Assembly (NCBI GenBank): GCA_964541485.1 | Contig: CAZIQL010000001.1 | Span: 62,001 to 126,000 of the forward strand | DNA: 64,000 nucleotides | Reading direction: 5' to 3' | DNA from: SIG299 sp964541485 | Lineage (GTDB): Bacteria; Bacillota; Clostridia; Lachnospirales; Lachnospiraceae | Shown here: positions 1 through 8,823 of the stretch, piece by piece | Layout: each line of letters begins with the position of its first letter | Numbering within the stretch: position 1 is the stretch's first letter | Translations under genes and position numbers: made by a program | The notes under the pieces: generated by a model | Database searches by the model: none | The model's input: only the letters and a program-made list of their open reading frames with translations | Told to the model about the DNA's origin: nothing

Positions 1-48
1 CTTTTTTCTTATATTTTACCATGCCGGGTGCGCTTCCGAGGTATCTGC

Positions 49-1068
49 TTACTGCTCTTTCTTTGCCTCTGCTGCATAAGTGAATCCGCGCAAAGAGAGT
101 TCCTCTGCTCTGTGGCAGGCACAAAGTCTGCCATCCGGCATCTCTTTCAGCTCCGGTACTTCATTTACGCACTTTTCTGTGCAGTAATGACATCTTTCAT
201 GGAAATAACATCCACTTGGCGGATTAGCCGGGTTTGGAATTTCTCCCTTTAACGGAATACGATCAATCTGAATCGTAGGATCCGCTACCGGTACAGCAGA
301 AAGCAGCGCTTCCGTATATGGATGCATCGGCTTTTCAAACATTGCTTCTGTATCACCAAACTCTACCATTCGTCCAAGATACATCACACCTACCTTATCG
401 GAAATGTGTTCTACTACCGATAAGTCATGGCTGATAAATAAATAGGTTAAATTCAGTTCCTTCTGTAAATCACGAAGTAAGTTGATTACCTGTGCCTGGA
501 TGGATACGTCAAGCGCAGATACTGCTTCGTCACAGACAATAATCTGTGGCTCAATTACAAGAGCCCGTGCAATACCGATACGCTGTCTCTGACCACCGGA
601 GAACGCATGTGGATAACGCATTAAGTACGTAGGATTTAAGCCTACCTTCTCTGCCATCTCCTTGGCACGACGGTCCATCTCATCCTTCGGCATCTTCGGG
701 AAGTTTGCCTTTAACGGCTCCTTAATAATATCAAGTACCGTCATTCTAGGGTCAAGGGAAGAATACGGATCCTGGAAAATCATCTGGATTTCCTTACGGA
801 TTTCCTTCATTTTCTTCTTATCGACCTTCAAAAAGTCAACCTCTTCTCCTGCTCTGGTGCGATAGAACACTTCACCCTCAGAGGCACTGTACGCACGAAC
901 GATACAACGTCCCAGTGTTGTCTTACCACAACCGGATTCCCCTACGATACCAATCGTCTCACCCGGTTTTACGGAGAAACTTACATCGGTTACCGCCTTT
1001 ACTGTAATACCCTTTGATGTAAATCTCTTATGGAGATTTTTTACCTCCAAAATATTCTCTTTATTCAT
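49..1068 (-). CDS. Opp/Dpp-type ABC importer, second ATPase (OppF/DppF-like)
   Basis: ATPase subunit of a nickel/peptide/oligosaccharide-type ABC importer, acting at the inner face of the membrane. 339 residues. Walker A GESGCGKTT at 43-51, signature SGGQR at 157-161, Walker B ending in D180-E181, H-loop His214, then the C-terminal oligo_HPY-type tail with clustered cysteines (GCYFHERC). The ATG overlaps the TAA of the upstream oppD-like gene (ATGAATAA), which implies coupled translation. It is the last gene of a six-gene minus-strand operon that starts with a GH105-type hydrolase at 7559. The substrate is therefore more likely a plant cell-wall oligosaccharide than a peptide; that is inference from context. 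Confidence 0.93.
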   Translation of the reverse strand: MNKENILEVKNLHKRFTSKGITVKAVTDVSFSVKPGETIGIVGESGCGKTTLGRCIVRAYSASEGEVFYRTRAGEEVDFLKVDKKKMKEIRKEIQMIFQDPYSSLDPRMTVLDIIKEPLKANFPKMPKDEMDRRAKEMAEKVGLNPTYLMRYPHAFSGGQRQRIGIARALVIEPQIIVCDEAVSALDVSIQAQVINLLRDLQKELNLTYLFISHDLSVVEHISDKVGVMYLGRMVEFGDTEAMFEKPMHPYTEALLSAVPVADPTIQIDRIPLKGEIPNPANPPSGCYFHERCHYCTEKCVNEVPELKEMPDGRLCACHRAEELSLRGFTYAAEAKKEQ

Positions 1069-2131
1069 TGCTTCCAGCCTCCTTTTCCTGAAGCTGTGCT
1101 TCTACTCTTTCCCTCTGTGCCTTACAAGCCTCATGAGGGCAATTAAAGCAGGCAATCTTGTGTCCCGGAGCCACTTCTACCAGTTCCGGCTCTGCCTTGT
1201 TGCAAAGGCCTTCGATACGTGCATCGCATCTGTCATAGAAGCCGCAGGCTACCGGCAGGTTCATGGCAAGAGGCACAGTACCCTCGATAGAGAACAGTCT
1301 GTCTTCCTTCTTAGAACCGATCTTATGAACGGAACCAATCAGACCTCTGGTATATGGATGCTGCGGATTTGCATAAATCTCTGTAGAATCTGCACTTTCC
1401 ACAATCTTACCAAGGTACATAACTGCCACTCTGTCACACATCTTGGCTACTACACCAAGGTCATGTGTGATGAAAAGAATTGCTGTATTATAATCCTTCT
1501 GAAGCTCCTTCATGAGTTCCAGAATCTGTGCCTGAATCGTAACGTCCAGTGCTGTTGTCGGTTCATCGGCAATCAGTAACTTTGGATTACATACGAGTGC
1601 CATCGCAATGAGGGCACGCTGTAACATACCGCCGGAGAACTCGTGCGGATACTGGTTGTAACGCTTTTCTACATTGGCAATACCAACCTTACGCATTACC
1701 TCCATGGAAATCTCCTTGGATTTCTTTTTATCCTTTGTGATATGAAGTCTGGTTGCTTCATTAATCTGATTACCAATCGTATACATTGGAGAAAAGGCAA
1801 CCATCGGCTCCTGGAAAATCATCGAAATTTCCTTACCGCGGATGGAGCGGATTTTATCGTTCTTCTTCTGATTCGCAAGGGAAATCAGTTCTACTTCTCC
1901 GTGCTGCTCCGAATCAAATAAAATCTCACCGCTGGAGACACACTTCTTTTCATTAATACCAAGGATAGCCTTACAGGTTAAGGACTTACCGCAACCGGAC
2001 TCACCTACCAGACCTAAAGTTTCACCCTTTTTCATTTCAAAATTCACACCACGCACGGCTGTTAACAGACCCTCTGCCATATGAATGTCCACATGGAGGT
2101 CTTTTACTTCAAGAATATTATCTTTTTTCAT
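1061..2131 (-). CDS. Opp/Dpp-type ABC importer, first ATPase (OppD/DppD-like)
   Basis: ATPase partner of the protein encoded at 49-1068; the two form the heterodimeric motor of the importer. 356 residues. Walker A GESGCGKS at 43-50, Q-loop in FQEP, signature SGGML at 166-170, Walker B LLIADE followed by PTTALD, and a C-terminal Cys-containing oligo_HPY tail (CGFYDRC). AAGGAGG-type site sits just before the ATG. It follows the OppC-like gene by about 20 bases and overlaps the next ATPase gene by 8. The family can carry peptides, nickel, heme or oligosaccharides, so substrate cannot be read from this subunit. Confidence 0.93.
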   Translation of the reverse strand: MKKDNILEVKDLHVDIHMAEGLLTAVRGVNFEMKKGETLGLVGESGCGKSLTCKAILGINEKKCVSSGEILFDSEQHGEVELISLANQKKNDKIRSIRGKEISMIFQEPMVAFSPMYTIGNQINEATRLHITKDKKKSKEISMEVMRKVGIANVEKRYNQYPHEFSGGMLQRALIAMALVCNPKLLIADEPTTALDVTIQAQILELMKELQKDYNTAILFITHDLGVVAKMCDRVAVMYLGKIVESADSTEIYANPQHPYTRGLIGSVHKIGSKKEDRLFSIEGTVPLAMNLPVACGFYDRCDARIEGLCNKAEPELVEVAPGHKIACFNCPHEACKAQRERVEAQLQEKEAGSNE

Positions 2132-2150
2132 TTTCTATACCTCCTTGTTT

Positions 2151-3290
2151 TTACTTATATGGGTCAGCTGCGTCTCTTAAACCGTCGCCCAGGAAGTTGA
2201 ACGCAAGAACCGTAATGGTTACGAAAATAATCGGAATCAGCTTATGCGGATGGCTTGCAATTTCCGTAACTGCACTTGCTTCCTGTAAAAGTACGCCCCA
2301 GCTGGTTGCCGGAGACTTAATACCAAGTCCAAGATAAGACATGGAAGTCTCACCTACGATGGAGCCCGGAATACCAAGTGTCATGGATACAATCAGGTAA
2401 CTCATGAAACCGGGTACTAAGTGCTTCCAGATAATGTTCCAGGTCGAAACACCGGAAAGTCTGGCTGCCATAACATAATCCTCATTCTTTAAGGACAGCA
2501 TCTTACCACGAACAACTCTCGCCATACCGGTCCAGTTAATAAAGGAAAGGATTAAGGTCATGTAAAAATACATCTTAACTGTTGAAACACCGGCCGGAAT
2601 CGCAGTCGAGAGTGCCATCCAAAGAGGAATCTGCGGCACTGCACCGATTACCTCGATAATACGCTGTACAATAATATCAAACATTCCGCCAAAATAACCG
2701 GACAGCGAACCAATGGTAATTCCAAGGAAGAAACTGATAATCGCACTGGCAAACGGAATCGTAAGAGATACCTGACTGCCATAGAGCACTCTTGAGAACA
2801 AATCTCTTCCCAGAGAATCCGCACCAAACAGCATAATCTTTGCTCCTGTGCCTCCATTACTTCCCTCTCCTACACCAAACAGATGCAAATCACATGGAAT
2901 CAGCCCTAAAAATTTGTACTCTGTACCATGTACGAAAAACTTAATCGGATAATATTCCGAAGTATCTTCTGTAATGGTTACAGAGAAGTTTGTTCTGTCA
3001 ATTGTCTTTTCTAATTTATATACGTAAGGACCTACAAATTCGCCTTCATACATAAAGTGAATCTTTGTGGCACCACTGTTACGGTACAGACCATCAAATT
3101 CATCCAGACCGTAAGGTGCAAGAAAGTTTCCAAACAAAGCACCAAAATACAGAATGCCAAGAATAATCATGGAAATCCGTGCAAGCTTATGCTTTTTTAA
3201 CTTTCTGCCCATCAAAGTCCACTGGGAAGCCAGATAATAGTCGTCCTGAGATTTCACTTTTTTCCTGCTATTTTTCTTAAAAAAGCTCAT
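2151..3290 (-). CDS. Opp/Dpp-type ABC importer permease (OppC-like)
   Basis: Second permease of the importer. 379 residues, longer than the usual ~300 because an extracytoplasmic segment of about 100 residues (roughly 70-170) separates the first membrane helix from the rest. The cytoplasmic EAA loop (NEDYVMAARLSGVSTWNIIW) that docks the ATPases is clear. Predicted six membrane helices. Its ATG overlaps the TAA of the OppB-like gene by one base (TAATG), so translation is coupled. Assignment of the family is secure; the enlarged outer segment is a visible oddity whose role is unknown. Confidence 0.92.
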   Translation of the reverse strand: MSFFKKNSRKKVKSQDDYYLASQWTLMGRKLKKHKLARISMIILGILYFGALFGNFLAPYGLDEFDGLYRNSGATKIHFMYEGEFVGPYVYKLEKTIDRTNFSVTITEDTSEYYPIKFFVHGTEYKFLGLIPCDLHLFGVGEGSNGGTGAKIMLFGADSLGRDLFSRVLYGSQVSLTIPFASAIISFFLGITIGSLSGYFGGMFDIIVQRIIEVIGAVPQIPLWMALSTAIPAGVSTVKMYFYMTLILSFINWTGMARVVRGKMLSLKNEDYVMAARLSGVSTWNIIWKHLVPGFMSYLIVSMTLGIPGSIVGETSMSYLGLGIKSPATSWGVLLQEASAVTEIASHPHKLIPIIFVTITVLAFNFLGDGLRDAADPYK

Positions 3291-4366
3291 TATCTCCCAC
3301 CTCCCGAATAACGGATTCTAGGATCCAAAAATGCCAATGCAATATCAGAGAACAGGATACCGATAACTACCAGAATCGCCTGCGTCATAACAATACCACC
3401 GGCAAGATACAAATCCTGTGTCTGAAGTGCTTTTAAAAGCTCCGGTCCCTGAATATCAATCATAAGTACCATCGCTGTTACCGTAGAACCGGAGAAGAGG
3501 CTCGAAAGCACACCGCCAAGGCCGGATACGGTTGGGTTAATTGCTGCTCTGAAGCAGTACTTCATGACAATCGTTCTCTCCGGAACACCCTTTGCTCTGG
3601 CTGTCAGTGTATACTGTCTGCCGACCTCGTCAAGCATCTGTGCACGTACCGAACGGATGATGCCGCAGGTACCGGAGGTTCCGATAACAAGGAACGGAAT
3701 AATCATACTCTTTAAGAACGGGAAGAACCCGCTAAAATCCAAGCCGACGTTTGCATTGCCGGTTATCTTATACGACCAATACATCAGCATAAAGGCCAAA
3801 ATAAAGTTTGGTATCGCCGCCCCGACAAATCCGATAAAAGAAGAAATATAGTCTCCGACGGAGTACTGGTGTGTCGAAGCATACACTGCAATCGGAAGAG
3901 ATACCGCATACTGGAAAATCATAATCATCGCGGTTACCAATACGGTAAGTCCCAAACGATCGTCAATTACGTCCCAGACATTCTTACCATAGGCAAACGA
4001 ATACTTCCAGTCATGATGTGACTCATAGAGTCTGTAATACGAAGAATCGGTCGGAGTCCAGATAATACCGGAAATCCATTTTAAATATCTCTCATGTATC
4101 GGCAAATCAAGGCCATACTCCGCACGAAGCGCGTCAGCCTCTGCCTGACTTAAAAACTCACCTTCCATGGCAAGCTTTGAAATTTCTCTGTCTACATAGT
4201 CCGTTTCCGGCAGCTGAATAACAAAGAACGCCAGAATCGAAATCAAAAACAGCGTCGGTATAAACATCAGCACACGCTTTACAATGTACTGTACCAAATC
4301 TTTTTTGAAAAACTCTTTCACTCTATGAAAAAAGTTTTTCTTCAGGGTTAACGTCTTATCATCCAT
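3290..4366 (-). CDS. Opp/Dpp-type ABC importer permease (OppB-like)
   Basis: First permease of the importer. 358 residues. One N-terminal membrane helix after about 30 residues, an external loop, and then five helices; the EAA-type loop is seen as RQYTLTARAKGVPERTIVM. The gene starts 90 bases after the binding-protein gene, and a strong hairpin lies in that gap (4389-4422), which may reduce read-through so that binding protein is made in excess of permease. Family membership is clear; substrate is inferred from the operon. Confidence 0.92.
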   Translation of the reverse strand: MDDKTLTLKKNFFHRVKEFFKKDLVQYIVKRVLMFIPTLFLISILAFFVIQLPETDYVDREISKLAMEGEFLSQAEADALRAEYGLDLPIHERYLKWISGIIWTPTDSSYYRLYESHHDWKYSFAYGKNVWDVIDDRLGLTVLVTAMIMIFQYAVSLPIAVYASTHQYSVGDYISSFIGFVGAAIPNFILAFMLMYWSYKITGNANVGLDFSGFFPFLKSMIIPFLVIGTSGTCGIIRSVRAQMLDEVGRQYTLTARAKGVPERTIVMKYCFRAAINPTVSGLGGVLSSLFSGSTVTAMVLMIDIQGPELLKALQTQDLYLAGGIVMTQAILVVIGILFSDIALAFLDPRIRYSGGGR

Positions 4367-4388
4367 TTAAAGTCCCTCTCTAAAAGAA

Positions 4389-4422
4389 TCGGAGGCGTGG
4401 AAACTGGCTTCCCCGCCTCCGA
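4389..4422 (-). terminator. Intra-operon hairpin after the binding-protein gene
   Basis: Inverted repeat TCGGAGGCG / CGCCTCCGA with four further inner base pairs (GGAA/TTCC) and a short loop, followed on the minus strand by TTCTTTTAG. It lies between the stop of the binding-protein gene and the start of the OppB-like gene. It could be a partial terminator or an mRNA-stabilising 3' end. The sequence shows the hairpin; the role is inferred. Confidence 0.7.
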
Positions 4423-4456
4423 AAAACTACTCATGTATAAACTAGTCTGTCAAGTA

Positions 4457-6469
4457 TTACTCAGCCTTGAATAAGTTCTCGTAATGAACAATATTTGCAT
4501 ACTGATATAAGTCAGCACTTACAAGGTTGTCCGGATAGTTCTTAAGCTTGGAACTAATTAAGTTATAGGAACCCTGACCCTTTAAGTAAGCGATTGTCCA
4601 AAGATTTTCTTTGTGAATCTCATAAATTTCTAAGTTGTATGCATCTCTTTCTTCTGTGTTTGGAGTAGCCTCCCACTTCTGCCAGATTTCAACTAACTTA
4701 GCCATATCGCCGGTAGGTTCCACACCGTTTTCACCATTTGTGCCAACCCATGTACCGAACTCACCGTACCACTCAGCTGCCTGCTGTACAGGAACAAACG
4801 GAGCTACACGGTCTCTCATGGAAAGACCACCGATGGAGGTATGTGGATCTAATACTGCTGTCCAAGTATTGTTGTCAATTTCCATATCAAATGCTGCTAC
4901 TTCGAATTCCTTCCATGCTGTCTTAATACCAACTGCATTGTAGTACTGTTCAAGTACCGGATATTCGCTTGCTGCGCCGGAATCCAGATAGCTATAGAAA
5001 GTAAGTAAGAAGTCGGAACCGTCTGCAAAATTCCAATAGCCGTCGCTACCCATTACAAGACCGCACTCTTCTAATAACTTCTTAGCTGCTGCTACGTCAT
5101 ACTCTGTCCACTTTGCTTCCCACTCAGCGTCATAACCGAAATTACCTTCGGATGGAGAACACTGACCTGGCTCAAGGAAACCATCGGAAAGTAATTCAGA
5201 AACCTGCTCACGGTTTACTGCAATGGAGATAGCCTGACGGAACTTAACGTTATTGAAAAGGGTTGCATAGTTTGCATCTGTATGTGTGTAGTTGAATGTT
5301 ACCTTTACACTACCCCAGTCAACGCCTGCAAAAGTGCGAAGGGAAGCTGCATCGCCCATATCAGCAAGGATGGAAGCGATATCCTGCATTGCTACACCGA
5401 TAATATCGATTTCGCCGGAACGGAACATTAACTGATCCTGACCGTCAGCGGAAGTCTTTGTGAATACGATAGCGTCGCAGTATGGAAGCTGCTGACCTTC
5501 AGCGTCAACCTTCCAGTAGTATGCATTACGATCCATAGTACATACTGTATCGTTTCTGGAGTTGCCTTCTCTTAATACGAAGGAGTTAACAGTTGGCATA
5601 CCGCCCACGTTCCAGAAGTAGTAAGTAAGTTCCTTACCAAGATCCTTTACAGTAGCCTTGTCAACGCCCTTAGCCTGTGCATTCCTTAATACATCTTCAT
5701 CAGAAAGACCTGTATTTGCCCAATACTCATTCTCTACATAGTAGGAAGCAGGAATGAGATCCTTTAACCAGTGGGATGGAGCCCAGCACCACTTGAAATC
5801 ACCGTTTTCGATGAAGTCAGCAGGGAACTTGGAACTGGAGAATGTCCATGTTACTGTGTAATCATCCACCTTTGTTAACTTAGCAAAGCCGTCGCCATCC
5901 TTTAATGCTGTCCAGCTGGACTTTGTATCGTAGTTGTTGATATGGCACATATAATACCAGAATGTGATATCATCTGCATTGAAGTCATCACCATCGGACC
6001 ACTTCATGCCTTCTCTTAAATAGAATGTCCATACTGTGTAATCTTCGTTGTATTCATAGCCCTTGATTACGTTTGGAACATAAGAACCATCTGTGTTGTA
6101 ACGGATGATACTTTCAAGTACCGGTCTGGATAAATCCCAGGAACCGCCGCCGCCAATCAGATTGATTGTGCCGCCGTATGTACCGATTTCAAGTGTAGCA
6201 CCTGTAGCGTCAACCTGAGATACAAATACATCTTCCTTTACAGGAAGTCTGTCTGCTGCATCACCTGTAAGTGTTGGGGAACCTGTGAATGTCATCTCTT
6301 CTACAGGAACCGGTGTTGGTGTAGGTGTTGGATCAGCAGGAGCCTCTGTAGGCTGTGCTGCTGTTGTTGGTGTTGGGGTCGGATCTGTTGTGTCATTTCC
6401 GCCGCCACAAGCACAAAGGGAAAGAACCATTGTACTTGCCACTAAAAGTGCGAGTAATCTTTTCTTCAT
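4457..6469 (-). CDS. ABC importer substrate-binding lipoprotein (SBP family 5)
   Basis: Extracellular solute-binding protein of the Opp/Dpp class, 670 residues. Signal peptide with lipobox ending at Cys21 (L-C-A-C), then a Thr/Pro/Ala-rich linker at about 28-56, then the family-5 body with the typical N-terminal phrase about the peptide's energetic segment (WTFYLREGMKWSDG). Length exceeds most peptide-binding homologues (500-550), as is often seen in oligosaccharide-binding members of this class. AAGGAGG eight bases before the ATG, placed over the stop of the GH105 gene. Operon context with a rhamnogalacturonan-type hydrolase suggests an unsaturated pectic oligosaccharide as ligand; this is inference. 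Confidence 0.92.
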   Translation of the reverse strand: MKKRLLALLVASTMVLSLCACGGGNDTTDPTPTPTTAAQPTEAPADPTPTPTPVPVEEMTFTGSPTLTGDAADRLPVKEDVFVSQVDATGATLEIGTYGGTINLIGGGGSWDLSRPVLESIIRYNTDGSYVPNVIKGYEYNEDYTVWTFYLREGMKWSDGDDFNADDITFWYYMCHINNYDTKSSWTALKDGDGFAKLTKVDDYTVTWTFSSSKFPADFIENGDFKWCWAPSHWLKDLIPASYYVENEYWANTGLSDEDVLRNAQAKGVDKATVKDLGKELTYYFWNVGGMPTVNSFVLREGNSRNDTVCTMDRNAYYWKVDAEGQQLPYCDAIVFTKTSADGQDQLMFRSGEIDIIGVAMQDIASILADMGDAASLRTFAGVDWGSVKVTFNYTHTDANYATLFNNVKFRQAISIAVNREQVSELLSDGFLEPGQCSPSEGNFGYDAEWEAKWTEYDVAAAKKLLEECGLVMGSDGYWNFADGSDFLLTFYSYLDSGAASEYPVLEQYYNAVGIKTAWKEFEVAAFDMEIDNNTWTAVLDPHTSIGGLSMRDRVAPFVPVQQAAEWYGEFGTWVGTNGENGVEPTGDMAKLVEIWQKWEATPNTEERDAYNLEIYEIHKENLWTIAYLKGQGSYNLISSKLKNYPDNLVSADLYQYANIVHYENLFKAE

Positions 6470-6482
6470 AAATACATCCTCC

Positions 6483-7559
6483 TTAATAAATCTCTAATAA
6501 AAATAAAATCGCCATCGCCTGTCCGTAAGGCATCGATTTTATCTCTATTTCTTTGTAAAACTGCTTTGTTTCACGGCCCATTGCGGTGCCGTAGGATACC
6601 TGGTTTACAATACCGTCATCACTGATGTTTGCAAGCACCGGTGTGAGTGCCTTTATCGCAAGCTCCTCGTATTCCTTTGCAATCAGTCCGTCGTGTACTG
6701 CTTTTAGGATTCCGTAAGAGAATCCACAGGTTGCACTTGTCTCTACATAAGACGTCGGGTCATCAATCAGTGTGTGCCACATTCCGGATGAATCCTGGAA
6801 GCGTTTCAGGCTTTCCACCTGATTGCGTAAGGCCTCTATCAGGAATCTGCGTACCGCCGGTTCTACCTCGATAATTCCAAGCAGCTCAGGAATTGCCGCT
6901 GTCGCCCAGCTGTTACCGCGTCCCCACAACGCTTCTACGAAGTTGTGGTTTCCATTAAAGGTCCAACCATGAAACCAAAGTCCCGTCTTTTTGTCGGACA
7001 AATACTTAATATGTAAAAGGAACTGGTATTTTGCTTCTTCTACCCACTCCTTATTACCAAAAATCACTCCACATTTTGCGAGGAATAATACGGACATAAA
7101 TAAAGTATCATCCCATAATTCCTGATCGTTTAATGTGTCGGAGGTCAGATGCTGAAAGCCGCCTTCTTTTGTCTTTGGCAGGTCTGTCATCAGCCACTGT
7201 GCCCATTCCTTACAAAGCTCACCGTATGTCTCGTTCTTAGTATACTCATACACAAAAGCGAGCGTCAACATCGGTGCTGTCGTATTGACATTCTTTGCAG
7301 GAAGACCGATTCCTAACTGTCTCTCATAATATTTCAAGAGGATCTCCAGATATTTCTGATCTTTTGTCCTCTCAAACATCTTCCACATACCATAAAGGCC
7401 AACACCCTGTGTCCACTCCCAAAAGCGGTACTTGTTGATGTCATCGCCGGCAAGGTTTCTGGTCTGCATGCCCTTTAAGAAGCCGTCATCTTCTTCATAC
7501 AGAACCTTTTGGAAGCTTTCGAACAGTAAATCCAGCTTTTTTTCAATCTGTGCCTTCAT
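6483..7559 (-). CDS. Unsaturated rhamnogalacturonyl hydrolase, GH88/GH105 type
   Basis: Cytoplasmic hydrolase predicted to remove the 4,5-unsaturated galacturonyl residue left by pectate or rhamnogalacturonan lyases. 358 residues, no signal peptide, (alpha/alpha)6 toroid pattern. Motifs typical of the YteR/YesR family: WEWTQGVGLYGMW at about 47-59, ELWDDTLFM at 147-155 with the expected catalytic Asp, and LWGRGNSW at 211-218. It is the first gene of the importer operon and has its own promoter at 7652-7680. Substrate could alternatively be unsaturated glucuronyl (GH88), but the GNSW/WDD pattern and the nearby GH28 gene favour pectin. Confidence 0.85.
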   Translation of the reverse strand: MKAQIEKKLDLLFESFQKVLYEEDDGFLKGMQTRNLAGDDINKYRFWEWTQGVGLYGMWKMFERTKDQKYLEILLKYYERQLGIGLPAKNVNTTAPMLTLAFVYEYTKNETYGELCKEWAQWLMTDLPKTKEGGFQHLTSDTLNDQELWDDTLFMSVLFLAKCGVIFGNKEWVEEAKYQFLLHIKYLSDKKTGLWFHGWTFNGNHNFVEALWGRGNSWATAAIPELLGIIEVEPAVRRFLIEALRNQVESLKRFQDSSGMWHTLIDDPTSYVETSATCGFSYGILKAVHDGLIAKEYEELAIKALTPVLANISDDGIVNQVSYGTAMGRETKQFYKEIEIKSMPYGQAMAILFLLEIY

Positions 7560-7651
7560 GTTCCTTGTTCCCCTTCTGCACTTTAACCTAGTAAATTTTT
7601 GTTAGGTTTTTGTGCAATTTCACTTTTTTTCTCTTCATTTTTTGTACACTC

Positions 7652-7680
7652 ATTGTAACAAATGCCTTGTATCCATGCAA
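7652..7680 (-). promoter_or_regulatory. Promoter of the GH105-importer operon
   Basis: On the minus strand TTGCAT, 17 bases, TACAAT; it points to the hydrolase gene. The intervening leader holds an inverted repeat AACCTA/TAGGTT (7585-7608). The whole 330-base gap 7560-7889 contains this promoter, the divergent one at 7711, three copies of TGTGCAATT and no gene. Confidence 0.65.
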
Positions 7681-7710
7681 CGCATTATTTGCGTACTTTC
7701 CATAAAAACA

Positions 7711-7739
7711 TTGCATTTTTTGCTTTTTTGTGGTATAAA
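7711..7739 (+). promoter_or_regulatory. Promoter of the AraC regulator gene
   Basis: TTGCAT, 17 bases, TATAAA with an extended TG-type context (TGGTATAAAT). The transcript would have a leader of about 145 bases before the ATG at 7890, containing two of the three TGTGCAATT copies. Confidence 0.6.
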
Positions 7740-7889
7740 TGTGTCAAAAGCAACATCGTTTTAACGCTTTGCTTTGTTAAAATTGCACATTCGGCTTAAC
7801 TTTTTCAACAAAAAACGATACAAATTGTGCAATTATTTCAGTTTTTGATTAAGTTGTAAGCACTTTCAGAAAGCAAAAAAGGAGAACTT

Positions 7890-8786
7890 ATGTTACTGGA
7901 TAATTTGGTTTTATACGAAAAAGCATTTGTTACTGAGCTTGGCAGGCCTCACCACAGCACCTATTTCCTGTTTGACTACGATGACCGTTCTGCCGACATC
8001 AACATGGAATTCCAGCACTTCCACCGGTTTTATGAAATTCATATTCTTTTAGATAAGGAAGCAAACCACCTGGTCGAAGGTAATATGTTTCACTTAAAGA
8101 ATTTTGACATCACCCTGCTCCCTCCCGGTATCCTTCACAAATCAGAATATCCGGATGGCCCTGCCGTAAAGCGTCTGATTATTGACTTTGCCATGCCGAT
8201 TATCGACCATGTCTCCCTGCATGGTGATTTCAAGAAAATCCTATCCGTCTTTTATGATGAAACACCGGTATACCGATTTGAACGCGAGATTCAGGAGCAG
8301 CTTGCTTCCCATTTAAATAACATTTTCCGAATCTGCAAAAGTTCCTCTGATATCATGAACCTGCAGCTGCATTCGGAACTGATACAATTTTTATCCTGCC
8401 TGTATCACTATCGCAACAAAAATATCTATAACAACAGAAACGAAGACAGCTTAACCTCAAAAATTTATGCCATCACTTCATATATTCATGCGCACTTTGC
8501 CGAGGATTTGTCACTGGAGGAATTATCAAAGCAGTTCTTCATCAGCACATACTACCTGTCACACCAGTTCAAGGCAGTGACCGGCTTTACAATTACAAAT
8601 TATATCCAGATGACCCGAATCCGGAATGCGCAGCAGATGTTACTTTCGAGCGATAAAAAAATCACAGAAATTGCAGAAGAATGCGGCTTTAACAGTTTTT
8701 CGCAGTTTAACCGCGTATTTAATAAAGTATGTGGCGTATCGCCGAGTAAATTTAAAAGTGCACCGTTCGCAAAGCCGGTCGAGTAA
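7890..8786 (+). CDS. AraC-family transcriptional regulator
   Basis: Transcription factor of 298 residues. N-terminal cupin-like sensing half (about 20-150; contains FHRFYEIHILLD and LLPPGILHKSEYP) and two C-terminal helix-turn-helix motifs at about 190-290 (LSLEELSKQFFISTYYLSHQF and the conserved ITEIAEECGFNSFSQFNRVF). AAAGGAG precedes the ATG. It diverges from the GH105-importer operon and ends on a shared terminator with the chemoreceptor gene, so it is very likely the local sugar-responsive activator. The effector is not known. Confidence 0.9.
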   Translation: MLLDNLVLYEKAFVTELGRPHHSTYFLFDYDDRSADINMEFQHFHRFYEIHILLDKEANHLVEGNMFHLKNFDITLLPPGILHKSEYPDGPAVKRLIIDFAMPIIDHVSLHGDFKKILSVFYDETPVYRFEREIQEQLASHLNNIFRICKSSSDIMNLQLHSELIQFLSCLYHYRNKNIYNNRNEDSLTSKIYAITSYIHAHFAEDLSLEELSKQFFISTYYLSHQFKAVTGFTITNYIQMTRIRNAQQMLLSSDKKITEIAEECGFNSFSQFNRVFNKVCGVSPSKFKSAPFAKPVE

Positions 8787-8789
8787 AAA

Positions 8790-8813
8790 GGACCACGGAT
8801 TGTTCCGTGGTCC
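8790..8813. terminator. Bidirectional terminator
   Basis: Perfect 10-base-pair stem GGACCACGGA / TCCGTGGTCC with a TTGT loop, T-rich on both sides (CTGTTTTTT to the right, TTTTT on the minus strand to the left). It separates the convergent AraC and chemoreceptor genes. Confidence 0.9.
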
Positions 8814-8823
8814 CTGTTTTTTC

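Larger units (their letters stand above)
7611..7834. promoter_or_regulatory. Three copies of TGTGCAATT flanking the divergent promoters
   Basis: TGTGCAATT at 7611-7619 and 7826-7834 and its complement AATTGCACA at 7781-7789. They bracket both promoters between the AraC gene and its presumed target operon, which is where an AraC-family activator would bind. Binding is inference. Confidence 0.45.

Noticed and set aside
6285..6497. Gly/Val-rich frame on the plus strand
   Set aside because: It is the complement of the Thr/Pro linker of the binding lipoprotein; no ribosome site.
7855..7868. CcpA cre site TGTAAGCACTTTCA before the AraC gene
   Set aside because: The invariant core CG is CA; one mismatch in the core makes it too weak to call.
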